From a virus: a stretch of 40,632 nucleotides of DNA. The stretch covers positions 1-40,632 of IMG/VR virus record IMGVR_UViG_3300025000_000218. The stretch is one strand, 5' to 3'. Of the stretch, positions 13,815 through 21,453 are shown in pieces (positions within the stretch are counted from its first letter, which is position 1; every line of letters starts with the position of its first letter). The notes beneath the pieces are model-generated. The model did no database searches and was not told the origin of the DNA. It worked only from the letters and a program-made list of their open reading frames with translations. A program made the position numbers and the translations under genes.

Positions 13815-14038
13815 TGGGAGACGAAATGGACCGCTCCCAGGCGGTCAACGAGGACTTCCAGGCCTTTGCCCTGGGGCTGAACCGCCGCACGAGAGAGCCC
13901 GCCGTTTACGTCGGGAGCACCTGCATCGAATGCGGCGACGAAATACCGGAAGCACGGCGGCAGGCGCAACCCGGCTGCCGCCGGTGCGTTCCCTGCCAGG
14001 AACAACATGAAATCGATTCCCACTGGAGGGCTTTGTGA
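13814..14038 (+). CDS. DksA/TraR C4-type zinc finger protein
   Basis: The protein has 74 residues. CIECGDEIPEARRQ and then CRRCVPCQ form the C4 zinc finger of the TraR/DksA family (Cys at about 38, 41, 56, 59). The short length matches TraR-like phage proteins, which bind the RNA polymerase secondary channel and mimic DksA with ppGpp. It could redirect host transcription in the late phase. Mu-like phages often carry a homolog between lysis genes and gp25. Confidence 0.88.
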   Translation: MGDEMDRSQAVNEDFQAFALGLNRRTREPAVYVGSTCIECGDEIPEARRQAQPGCRRCVPCQEQHEIDSHWRAL

Positions 14039-14379
14039 ACATCTACTATCCGGCCTGGGCGTTCTGGTTCAGCGTCGTCCAATTCATATTCAATGTCGCC
14101 CTCCTCATCGGGGTCTGGTGGAACAACAAGCAAAAGGTCAACTCCAAAAAGTTCAAAGGCCTGGAGGACCGGATGGTGAAGGTTGAAACAGCCGTAACCT
14201 CAATGCCCGTGTGTGGCAACCACACACGCATGGAAGAAAACGACCGGATCACGGCCAAACAGCTGAAGGAAATCAGCGATGACCTGCATGAGATAAAGGG
14301 GTTGGTAAAAGGCCGCATGGAAGGGATCGGCAGCGCCCTTGACACCATTCAGCAACATCTGCTCGGGGGAGGGAGATAA
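14035..14379 (+). CDS. Mu gp25-like membrane protein (DUF2730)
   Basis: The product has 114 residues from a GTG at 14035, with GGAGGG upstream and a four-base overlap. One transmembrane helix at residues 7-28 (AFWFSVVQFIFNVALLIGVW) precedes a coiled-coil region (LEDRMVKVETAV, KQLKEISDDLHEIKGLV). This is the DUF2730/gp25 pattern found directly before gp26 and gp27 in Mu. In some phages it is proposed to be part of the lysis apparatus (spanin-like). Confidence 0.82.
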   Translation: MNIYYPAWAFWFSVVQFIFNVALLIGVWWNNKQKVNSKKFKGLEDRMVKVETAVTSMPVCGNHTRMEENDRITAKQLKEISDDLHEIKGLVKGRMEGIGSALDTIQQHLLGGGR

Positions 14380-14381
14380 AC

Positions 14382-14678
14382 ATGTTTTCGGATCTGTACG
14401 CCCAGGATCAGCGGCTTGCCATCCTGCGCATTCTGGAGCAGGACACGACTGCTTACACGGTCAACGAGTCCATGCTGCAGGATTGCATGGGGCGCTTGGG
14501 GCACAAGTGCAGCCGTGATTGCGTCCGGACGCTCCTGGCATGGCTCAAGGAACAGGGGCTGGTCACCATTGAAGAAAGCCTTGGCTTTTATGTGGCCACC
14601 CTTACTTCCCGGGGACTCGACGTCGCCCAAGGCATAGCCACCGCCCCCGGTGTCAAGCGGCCGCGGCCAAAGGGGTAA
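14382..14678 (+). CDS. Mu gp26-like winged-helix protein
   Basis: The protein has 98 residues. AILRILEQDTTAYTVNESML, then DCVRTLLAWLKEQGLVTIEE and YVATLTSRGLDVAQG form a winged helix resembling ArsR/MarR-like domains. The family sits between gp25 and gp27 in Mu-like phages and is linked with packaging by position only. Spacing of two bases on each side supports an operon. Confidence 0.82.
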   Translation: MFSDLYAQDQRLAILRILEQDTTAYTVNESMLQDCMGRLGHKCSRDCVRTLLAWLKEQGLVTIEESLGFYVATLTSRGLDVAQGIATAPGVKRPRPKG

Positions 14679-14680
14679 TC

Positions 14681-15247
14681 ATGGGTCACAAGAGATCATC
14701 CATCGACCTTCTCCCGCTCGATATCCGTACCAAGCTGATCGAGCTGCTCCGCGATCCGCGCGTCACCCAGTTGGAGGTGACCAAGAAGATTAACCAGGCG
14801 CTTGTCGAGGAGGGGCACGAGGAACGGGTCTCTAAAAGTGCGGTCAATCGCTATGCCATCCGCATGGAGGAGGTAGGGGAAAAACTCAGAAAGTCCCGCG
14901 AGCTGGCCGAGATGTGGATCGGCAAACTCGGTGCTGCCCCCCAGGGGGAAGTCGGCAAGCTGATCAACGAGATCCTCCGGACCCTTGCCTTTGACCTCTC
15001 CATGTTTGCCGGTGAAGGTACGCTCGATGAGAAAACGGCGCCACAGGCCGTCAAGATGCTGAACACCCTCGCTCTTTCAATGCAGCGCCTGGAGAAGGCG
15101 GCAAATCTGAATACTCAGAGAGAGAAGGAGATTCGTCAGCAAGCAATGGAGGAGGCGGCGAAACAGGCAACCGAGACGGCCAAGGCGGCAGGGGTTTCCG
15201 AGGACACGATTGACAGGATCTGGAAAGAAGTTTTGAGGATGGCATGA
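14681..15247 (+). CDS. Terminase small subunit (Mu gp27, DUF3486)
   Basis: The protein has 188 residues. The N-terminal part (LLPLDIRTKLIELLRD, VTQLEVTKKINQAL, SKSAVNRYAIRMEE) is the DNA-binding region typical of DUF3486. A helical oligomerisation part and a charged tail follow. It recognises packaging DNA and recruits the large subunit. It overlaps gp28 by four bases (ATGA at 15244). Confidence 0.9.
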   Translation: MGHKRSSIDLLPLDIRTKLIELLRDPRVTQLEVTKKINQALVEEGHEERVSKSAVNRYAIRMEEVGEKLRKSRELAEMWIGKLGAAPQGEVGKLINEILRTLAFDLSMFAGEGTLDEKTAPQAVKMLNTLALSMQRLEKAANLNTQREKEIRQQAMEEAAKQATETAKAAGVSEDTIDRIWKEVLRMA

Positions 15248-16689
15248 CCCACAAAGGAAGAGCCCAGATCATACCGCCTAATCCGGCGGGTTTGTTTCTC
15301 CCCTATCAGGAACGGTGGATCAAAGACCATAGCCGCCTGAAGCTTATGGAGAAATCCCGCCAGATCGGCTTGTCGTGGTCAACCGCTTACCCATGCGTCG
15401 AGCGTACGGCCAAACAGGGTGCGCGGCACGATCAGTGGGTTTCCAGCCGGGACGAAATACAGGCCAAGCTGTTTTTGCTCGACTGCAGGATGTGGGCAAA
15501 AGTCTTCCAGATGACCGCCGAGGACCTCGGCGAAATCGTCATCGACAAACAGAAGAATATCACCGCCCAGGTCCTGAAGTTCGCCACCGAAAAATGCATC
15601 TACTCAATGAGCTCGAACCCGGACGCACAGGCCGGAAAACGCGGCGGGCGAGTCCTGGATGAATTTGCCCTGGGCGACGATCCCCGCATGATGTGGTCAA
15701 TAGCCTATCCCGGCCTCACCTGGGGCGGGAGCATGGAAGTCATCTCCACCCATCGCGGGAGCGGCAACTTCTTCAACATCCTGATCCGGGAGATCCTGGA
15801 GAAAAACAATCCCAAGCGGATCAGCCATCACAAGGTCACGTTGCAGGATGCCCTGGAGCAGGGATTTCTCTTCAAGCTTCAGCAGGCCCTCCCGGAAGAT
15901 GCGGAACAACAGGAGATGGATGAAGCGCAGTACTTCGACTTCATCAAGAACGGTTGCGCCGATGAAGAATCCTTCCTGCAGGAATACATGTGTGTACCCG
16001 GGGACGATGAGACCGCATTCCTGGAGTATGACCTCATCGCAAGGGCGGAGTACCCGGCGAACGAAGCGTGGGAATGGGACTCCCCGGAGGAATGCAAGGG
16101 GAAACAGGTATTCGCCGGCATCGATATCGGCCGCACCAAGGATCTGACCGTAATCTGGGTTCTGGAGCTGCTCGGCGATGTGCTCTACACCCGCAAGGTG
16201 ATCGAACTGCGCAAGATGAGCAAACCGGACCAGGAAAAGGTGCTGTGGCCCTGGGTGGAGTGGATGCTGCGTACCTGCCAGGACTATACCGGCCTGGGGA
16301 TAGGCTGGGGAGACGACGCCCAGAAGAAATATGGCCCATACCGCTATGAGAACGTCACCTTCAACGCCCGTGTGAAAGAGGAGCTGGCCTATCCGGTCAG
16401 GGGAAAAATGGAAGACCGCAAGCTCCGTATTCCCTTCAATCCCGACATACGCGCCGATCTTCGGGCGGTGACCAAGGAAACGACCGCCGCCGGCAACATC
16501 AGATTTACCGCCGAACGAAGCGAAAACGGTCACGCCGACCGTTTCTGGGCGCTCGCCCTGGCCATCCATGCCGCCGGCTCCGGCGGCGTCGCTTTTGGCT
16601 ATCAGAGCGTGAAAAAGAAAGACCTTGACGACCTACCCCGCCCGATCCGCTGCACCCACGGCGTCGGCCGCCATGAAGGAGCCTGGTGA
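15244..16689 (+). CDS. Terminase large subunit (Mu gp28)
   Basis: The protein has 481 residues. The ATPase part has the Walker A-type KSRQIGLSWS (37-46), Walker B RVLDE (136-140) and the coupling motif ISTHRGSGNFF (167-177). The RNase H-like nuclease begins at FAGIDIGRTKD with Asp294. It pumps phage DNA into proheads and cuts the headful; for transposing phages this includes flanking host DNA. The length is normal for the family. The gene is coupled to the portal by TGATG. Confidence 0.94.
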   Translation: MTHKGRAQIIPPNPAGLFLPYQERWIKDHSRLKLMEKSRQIGLSWSTAYPCVERTAKQGARHDQWVSSRDEIQAKLFLLDCRMWAKVFQMTAEDLGEIVIDKQKNITAQVLKFATEKCIYSMSSNPDAQAGKRGGRVLDEFALGDDPRMMWSIAYPGLTWGGSMEVISTHRGSGNFFNILIREILEKNNPKRISHHKVTLQDALEQGFLFKLQQALPEDAEQQEMDEAQYFDFIKNGCADEESFLQEYMCVPGDDETAFLEYDLIARAEYPANEAWEWDSPEECKGKQVFAGIDIGRTKDLTVIWVLELLGDVLYTRKVIELRKMSKPDQEKVLWPWVEWMLRTCQDYTGLGIGWGDDAQKKYGPYRYENVTFNARVKEELAYPVRGKMEDRKLRIPFNPDIRADLRAVTKETTAAGNIRFTAERSENGHADRFWALALAIHAAGSGGVAFGYQSVKKKDLDDLPRPIRCTHGVGRHEGAW

Positions 16690-18269
16690 TGGCATCTAAC
16701 GTTACCCTTTACGACGCATATGACCGGCCGATCCAGAAGCAGGTCCTGGATCAGGAGCTGGCCCGACCATCCCTCACCGGGATCCGCAGCATCTGGAACT
16801 TTGAGCAGGTCTCCGGAGGCCTTACCCCCCAGCGCCTGGCGGCACTGCTCCGCGATGCGAAGGAAGGCAACGCCGACGCCTATCTTTCCCTTGCCGAGGA
16901 GATGGAAGAAAAGGATGCCCACTACGCGTCCGTCCTCGGTACCCGGAAGCGTGCCGTTGCCCGCCTGCCGGTCGTGGTCGAGTCCGTTTCCGACGATCCG
17001 GAGGACATCAAAATGGCCGACGAAATACGGGCGTTGTTCGGCCGTCCCGGGATCAAAGGAATGATCGAGGATTGTCTCGACGCCGTCGGCAAAGGCTACA
17101 GCGTCGTGGAGATCGTCTGGGACAAGTCGCAGACACCGTGGGTACCGGGCCGCTTGGAGTGGCGCGATCCCCGTTTCTTCCAGTACGACCGGGAGACTTT
17201 GCGGGAGCTGCGCCTGAAGGACGAATCGGACATGATGAACGGCATCCCGCTGGCGCCCTACAAGTTCATCGTCCACACCCCGCGGCTGAAAGCCGGCATT
17301 CCGATCCGTGGCGGGCTTGCCCGTCTGGCCGGCTGGACCTTCCTGTTCAAGAACTTCACCGTCAAGGACATGATCGCGTACTGCGAGGTGTTCGGCATGC
17401 CGCTGCGCGTCGGCAAGTACCGCCCTGGCGAGACGGAAGACAACATCGCCATCCTCCGGGCAGCGGTCGCCAACCTGGGCAGCGACGCGGCCGCGGTTTT
17501 TCCCGAAGGGATGCTGATCGAACTCATCGAGCGGTCCGGCAGCACCGGCGGGGAGAACCTGTTCATCAACGTCGCCAACTTCCTGGACAAGCAGATGTCA
17601 AAGGCGGTCCTCGGTCAGACCATGACCGCCGACGACGGTTCGTCCAAGAGCCAGGCCCAGGTTCACGACGAGGTGCGGGAGGACATCCGCGACGCCGACG
17701 CGGAGCAGCTGGCCGAGACGCTGGAGCGCGACCTGATCATCCCCTACATCTGCCTCAACTGGGGGCCGCGCAAGGCATACCCGCGCCTCTGTTTCCGCGA
17801 ACCGGAGCAGGCGGACATTCCCGTGCTGTCGGAAGCGCTGGAACGGCTGGTCCCCCTGGGGCTCAGAGTGGAAGTTTCCGAGGTGCGTGACAAGCTCGGT
17901 TTTTCCGACCCTGCCCCGGATGCGGAATGCCTGGGTGCACCGCCGAAAATCGAACCGCCGGTACCGCCGGAGAAGAAGGCGGCCGCCACCGCCCTCAACT
18001 CGGAATCTGGTCTGATTCTCACTCCGGAACAGCAGGCCATAGAAGAGCTGAAGGCAAAATCCGTTGAGGGGTGGCAAGCGATGATGGAGCCGATGCTCGC
18101 GCAGATCCGGGAGATCGTTGCCGGCAGTGCGAGCTTTGAGGAAGCCCGGGCTCGTCTTATGGACGCCTACGGCGCCATGGATGATTCAGCCTTGACGGAA
18201 GCTCTGGCCCGTTCTTTTTTCTGCGCCGACGCGTTCGGCCGCGCCACCGCCCTGGAGCAGCAGGCATGA
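16689..18269 (+). CDS. Portal protein (Mu gp29, DUF935)
   Basis: I start this 526-residue protein at ATG 16689, seven bases after AAGGAG and overlapping the terminase stop; a GTG at 16686 is too close to that site. Landmarks are YASVLGTRKRAVARLPVVVE (near 80-100), GYSVVEIVWD (near 135), and FTVKDMIAYCEVFGMPLRVGKY at about 225. LGQTMTADDGSSKSQAQVH follows near 315. These match DUF935 portals, the dodecameric DNA channel at the capsid vertex. The C-terminal 120 residues are helical with a Pro/Lys-rich linker. Confidence 0.94.
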   Translation: MASNVTLYDAYDRPIQKQVLDQELARPSLTGIRSIWNFEQVSGGLTPQRLAALLRDAKEGNADAYLSLAEEMEEKDAHYASVLGTRKRAVARLPVVVESVSDDPEDIKMADEIRALFGRPGIKGMIEDCLDAVGKGYSVVEIVWDKSQTPWVPGRLEWRDPRFFQYDRETLRELRLKDESDMMNGIPLAPYKFIVHTPRLKAGIPIRGGLARLAGWTFLFKNFTVKDMIAYCEVFGMPLRVGKYRPGETEDNIAILRAAVANLGSDAAAVFPEGMLIELIERSGSTGGENLFINVANFLDKQMSKAVLGQTMTADDGSSKSQAQVHDEVREDIRDADAEQLAETLERDLIIPYICLNWGPRKAYPRLCFREPEQADIPVLSEALERLVPLGLRVEVSEVRDKLGFSDPAPDAECLGAPPKIEPPVPPEKKAAATALNSESGLILTPEQQAIEELKAKSVEGWQAMMEPMLAQIREIVAGSASFEEARARLMDAYGAMDDSALTEALARSFFCADAFGRATALEQQA

Positions 18270-19087
18270 TACCGGAAGTGGACCTGGCGCCGGTACCGCC
18301 GGAACAGGCGATTCAATACCTCCTGGACAAGGGATTCCGGATTTCCTGGGACTGGCACGACATGTGGCAGGCCGATCACGCCCGGGGCTTCACCGTCGCC
18401 AAGGCGACGAAGGTCGACATCCTCCAGGACATCTTCGATGCTCTCGACCAGGCGCAGCAGGATGGGATCACCTTCGAGACCTTCCAGAAGAACCTGACGC
18501 CGCTCCTGCAGGAGAAGGGGTGGTGGGGCCGACAGGAAGCGGTCGACACTGCTACCGGGGAAGTCACCACCGTGCAGTTGGGCTCCGTGCGCCGGCTGCG
18601 CACCATCTTCAACGTCAACATCCAGACATCTTTGCAGGTGGGGCACTACCGGGCGATGACCGAACCGGCGGTGCTGCTGGCCCGGCCGTACTGGCGCTAC
18701 TCGGCGGTCATGGACAGAAACACGAGGCCGCTGCACCGGCAATGGCACAACATGGTGCTTGCCGCCGACGACCCTTGGTGGCGGACCCACTACCCGCCCA
18801 ACGGCTGGGGCTGTCGCTGCACCGTGGTCTCGATGTCGCTGCGGGAAATCGAACGCGACGGCCTGAAGATTTCCGACTCGCCGGCAATCGAGACCTACAA
18901 GTGGACCAACCCGAAAACGGGCGAGGAAGTCTGGGTGCCGAAGGGAATCGACCCGGGGTGGGCGTACAACCCGGGAGAGGCGGCCAACGCCAACGCGATC
19001 GCCGTCGCCAGGGGAAAGGCGGAACTTGCTCCGGAGCCGGTCCGCATGGCGCTCCTGGCTGATCTGAAGGCCCAGGGGGGAGAATGA
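18266..19087 (+). CDS. Head morphogenesis protein, SPP1 gp7 family (Mu gpF-like)
   Basis: The protein has 273 residues. The conserved part is RRLRTIFNVNIQTSLQVGHY and then YWRYSAVMDRNTRPLHRQWH, followed by WWRTHYPPNGWGCRCTVVSM. This is the SPP1 gp7/Mu F minor head protein signature. It binds the portal and influences DNA delivery. It is shorter than Mu F (about 430 aa) and lacks a long C-terminal extension. ATGA overlap with the portal gene. Confidence 0.92.
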   Translation: MIPEVDLAPVPPEQAIQYLLDKGFRISWDWHDMWQADHARGFTVAKATKVDILQDIFDALDQAQQDGITFETFQKNLTPLLQEKGWWGRQEAVDTATGEVTTVQLGSVRRLRTIFNVNIQTSLQVGHYRAMTEPAVLLARPYWRYSAVMDRNTRPLHRQWHNMVLAADDPWWRTHYPPNGWGCRCTVVSMSLREIERDGLKISDSPAIETYKWTNPKTGEEVWVPKGIDPGWAYNPGEAANANAIAVARGKAELAPEPVRMALLADLKAQGGE

Positions 19088-19707
19088 TGTCAGGCGTCGC
19101 CATCAAAGTCATCCACGAAGACCGGGAGGTCCGCCAGCTGTTCCGCGGCATCGTGGGGCACCTCGGCAACATGAAGCCGGGCATGGAGATCGTCGGCCAG
19201 ATCGTCCGTGGCTCGGTAATCAAAAACTTCGAAGTGGAGGGCCGGCCTCGCTGGCAGAAGTCTCTTCGGGCGATCAGGACCGGCGGCATCACCCTGACCA
19301 GGACCAGGCGCCTGGCAAAGTCCGTCAACTACAAGGCGACCAGCGTCGCGGTGGAGATCGGCAGCAACGTCATCTATGCCCGGATCCACCAGCTGGGTGG
19401 CGAGATCAATCACCCCGCCCGTGACCGCATCCTCCACTTTCGCCGCAACACGGTCGACCTGTTCGCCAACCAGGATCTCGCCAACCGGCACGTGCACATG
19501 CCGAACGGACGCACCCTGCATTTCCGGAGAAACGCCGGCGCCGGGTTTTCGAAACCGCGCAAGGCTCACTTTGGGATGAAGGTTGCCGGCAAGGCCTACG
19601 TGATTCACATGCCGCAACGCCAGTTCCTGATGATCCAGGACGAAGACTGGGCGGAGATCAGGACGGCCCTCGAAGCGTTCATTCTGACCGGCGGGACGAA
19701 TCAATAA
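19087..19707 (+). CDS. Virion morphogenesis protein (Mu gpG-like)
   Basis: The protein has 206 residues from the second of two adjacent ATGs, the one better spaced from GGGGGAG. Landmarks are PRWQKSLRAIRTGGITLT, then YARIHQLGGEINHPARDRI and MPQRQFLMIQDEDW. These match the phage virion morphogenesis (Mu G, P2 S-like) family involved in tail completion or head-tail joining. The middle (HVHMPNGRTLHFRRN) repeats a nearby RDRILHFRRNTV motif, perhaps an internal duplication in a loop. Confidence 0.87.
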   Translation: MSGVAIKVIHEDREVRQLFRGIVGHLGNMKPGMEIVGQIVRGSVIKNFEVEGRPRWQKSLRAIRTGGITLTRTRRLAKSVNYKATSVAVEIGSNVIYARIHQLGGEINHPARDRILHFRRNTVDLFANQDLANRHVHMPNGRTLHFRRNAGAGFSKPRKAHFGMKVAGKAYVIHMPQRQFLMIQDEDWAEIRTALEAFILTGGTNQ

Positions 19708-19738
19708 TGAGAGCGCCAAATTTCGCCCGTGGCTGTTT

Positions 19739-19765
19739 GGGGGTACATACCCCCGCACTCGGGGG
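19739..19765. promoter_or_regulatory. Two mutually exclusive G/C hairpins
   Basis: GGGGGT (19739-19744) can pair with ACCCCC (19749-19754). The same C-run with its G, CCCCCG (19750-19755), can instead pair with CGGGGG (19760-19765). The shared middle arm makes the two hairpins alternatives. A GCTGGCCAGC palindrome follows directly at 19768-19777. Confidence 0.5.
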
Positions 19766-19849
19766 TGCTGGCCAGCCAGCGGCGGACTCAAAGGGCTTTC
19801 AAATGCTATTCCGGGTCGGCCCAAACATCAAACCCGGGACCGGTAAATA

Positions 19850-19894
19850 TTGAAACGTTTCAACTGAACATAGACCGCCCCTCTGGGGTACGGT
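19850..19894 (+). promoter_or_regulatory. Candidate Mor-dependent late promoter 2
   Basis: TTGAAACGTTTCAA at 19850-19863 is a perfect 14-bp palindrome. A TACGGT box (TAnnnT) at 19889 begins 35 bp after the first base of AACGTT, as in the 12260 candidate. A start near 19901 would give a leader of about 20 nt before the protease/scaffold gene. A LacI-type operator reading is also possible, but no LacI regulator is encoded here. Confidence 0.45.
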
Positions 19895-19921
19895 GCGGCA
19901 TCGCACCGTAAGGAGTAACGG
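19889..19921 (+). promoter_or_regulatory. Hairpin abutting the ribosome site of the protease gene
   Basis: TACGGTGCG (19889-19897) and CGCACCGTA (19902-19910) form a perfect 9-bp stem with a four-base loop. AGGAG begins at 19911, the next base, and the ATG is at 19922. Stacking next to the ribosome site may stabilise the mRNA or tune initiation. It overlaps the proposed -10 box, so it may be functional only in read-through transcripts. Confidence 0.6.
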
Positions 19922-20959
19922 ATGAAGATACTGGTTGTTGAAGACGGTCTGCCGGGAGGACTGCTGGTGGCTCTGAACAGCCTGCAGGGCGACGTGGAAG
20001 TAATCGCGCTCAACTTCGAACTGCCGGCCGGTACCGAGCCGCCGGCGGAACTGATGCTCATCCCTCCCGGGAAGATCGTCAAGGGACGTGACGGCCGCGC
20101 CTGGAATAACGCCAACCCCCAGGGGATCGTCGATTTCTTCAAGGCGCGCGGGCTAAAGATCCCCATCGACATCGAGCATGCAACGGAACTGAAAGCGCCG
20201 AAAGGGGACGAAGCGCCGGCAGTTGGCTGGCATCCGGACCTGGAGGCGCGGGCCGATGGCTCGATCTGGGCAAAAACGGAATGGAATCCCCGGGGGAACC
20301 AGATGGTGATGAATCGGGAGTACTCCTACTATTCCCCAGCCATCATTTACGACAAGGCCACCATGAACATCGTCGGCATCAAGAGCGTCGGGCTCACGAA
20401 CACGCCGAATTTTGACATTCCCGCACTGAACAGCGAGGACAAAACGAAAGGAGCATCATCCATGGAACTGGAACAGTTGCTGGCCGCCCTCGGCCTGCCG
20501 GCGGGGACCACGTTCGCCGCCGCCCTCAACCACATCGCCCAGATGAAGACCAATCTGGCAACCGCCCTTAACCAGGCGCAGAGCCCTCCCCTGGACAGGT
20601 TCGTTCCCAGGGCCGATTACGACACCGCCCTCAACCGGGCGACAACCGCCGAGACGGCACTGAAGACCGTCCAGGATCAGCAGCTGGAGACGGCGATCAA
20701 CACTGAGATCGACGCCGCCCTGCAGGCTGGCAAGATCACCCCGGCAACGAAGGATTACCACGTGGCCCAGTGCCGGCAGGAAGGCGGGTTGGAGCGGTTC
20801 AAGGCGTTCGTGGCCACCGCGCCGAAAGTGGCCGACGCGACAGATCTGGACAAGCGGAAGCCGGAGCATGGGACGGCTTTGAACGCCGAGGAGAAAGCAA
20901 TCTGCTCACAACTCGGCATCAGCGAGGAGGATTACCTCAAGGCCAACAAAGAAGATTAA
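19922..20959 (+). CDS. I: Capsid maturation protease and scaffold (Mu gpI-like)
   Basis: The protein has 345 residues. The protease part (1-165) contains IPPGKIVKGRDGRAWNN, IPIDIEHATELKA, GWHPDLEARADGSIWAKTEW, then YSYYSPAII and SVGLTNTPNFDIPAL. These match the Mu I protease family, with His in DIEHAT and Ser in the SVGLTN region as likely catalytic residues. The C-terminal half is helical and scaffold-like (NRATTAETALKTV). An internal ATG at 20462 with AAAGGAG gives the separate scaffold form, as for Mu I/Z. Confidence 0.92.
   Translation: MKILVVEDGLPGGLLVALNSLQGDVEVIALNFELPAGTEPPAELMLIPPGKIVKGRDGRAWNNANPQGIVDFFKARGLKIPIDIEHATELKAPKGDEAPAVGWHPDLEARADGSIWAKTEWNPRGNQMVMNREYSYYSPAIIYDKATMNIVGIKSVGLTNTPNFDIPALNSEDKTKGASSMELEQLLAALGLPAGTTFAAALNHIAQMKTNLATALNQAQSPPLDRFVPRADYDTALNRATTAETALKTVQDQQLETAINTEIDAALQAGKITPATKDYHVAQCRQEGGLERFKAFVATAPKVADATDLDKRKPEHGTALNAEEKAICSQLGISEEDYLKANKED
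20462..20959 (+). CDS. Z: Internal-start scaffold protein (Mu gpZ-like)
   Basis: AAAGGAG at 20447-20453 lies eight bases before an in-frame ATG at 20462, codon 181 of the protease gene. The product would be 165 residues, starting MELEQLLAALGLPAGTTFAA, and would comprise exactly the helical scaffold half. In Mu, I and Z share a C-terminus by the same device. The protease domain ends about 10 residues earlier (PALNSEDKTKG), so the internal start is at the domain boundary. Confidence 0.65.
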   Translation: MELEQLLAALGLPAGTTFAAALNHIAQMKTNLATALNQAQSPPLDRFVPRADYDTALNRATTAETALKTVQDQQLETAINTEIDAALQAGKITPATKDYHVAQCRQEGGLERFKAFVATAPKVADATDLDKRKPEHGTALNAEEKAICSQLGISEEDYLKANKED

Positions 20960-20997
20960 CAGGCCTCTTTCACCATTAATCACGGAGGAACATACCA

Positions 20998-21396
20998 ATG
21001 GCACTTACAGAAGACAGAAACACCCAGCGGCGGTCCGGCGACGTCGTTGCGTTGCCGGCAGCGGCAGCCAAGAAATTTTTTGCCGGCGCTCTCGTTGCCC
21101 GCGACGCTTCCGGCAATGCCACCCCCGGCGCAACCGCCGCCGACATCCTGGGGGTAGGCCGTTGCAAGGCATTTGTCGACAATTCGGCCGGACTTGCCGG
21201 AGCAGCCACCGTCGAGATCGAAAAAGGCATCTTCCACTTCAAGAACTCCGCCTCCGATCCGGTCGTTGCCGCTGATATCGGCAACAACTGCTACATCGTT
21301 GACGATGAAACCGTTTCGCACACCGACACGAACCAGTCAGTGGCCGGCGTCGTGTTCGACGTCGACGCCACCGGCGTCTGGGTAAAGTTCGACTGA
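20998..21396 (+). CDS. Small head protein, probable decoration protein
   Basis: The protein has 132 residues with GGAGG upstream, placed between scaffold and capsid. It is beta-rich and Ala/Gly/Val-rich (AAAAKKFFAGALVARDASGN, ILGVGRCKAFVDNSAG, AGVVFDVDATGVWVKF), in the style of capsid-decorating or stabilising proteins of transposable siphoviruses. Position is the main argument. It is followed by heptamer array 7. Confidence 0.75.
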   Translation: MALTEDRNTQRRSGDVVALPAAAAKKFFAGALVARDASGNATPGATAADILGVGRCKAFVDNSAGLAGAATVEIEKGIFHFKNSASDPVVAADIGNNCYIVDDETVSHTDTNQSVAGVVFDVDATGVWVKFD

Positions 21397-21409
21397 CATT
21401 TTAACTGAT

Positions 21410-21437
21410 GGGATTTACGAGTCCCGAATCCCGAACC
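21410..21437. repeat. Heptamer array 7 before the capsid gene
   Basis: Units GGGATTT/ACGAGTC/CCGAATC/CCGAACC lie in the 57-bp gap upstream of the capsid gene, ending just before its ribosome site. Confidence 0.65.
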
Positions 21438-21453
21438 AACACGGAGGATCAAC

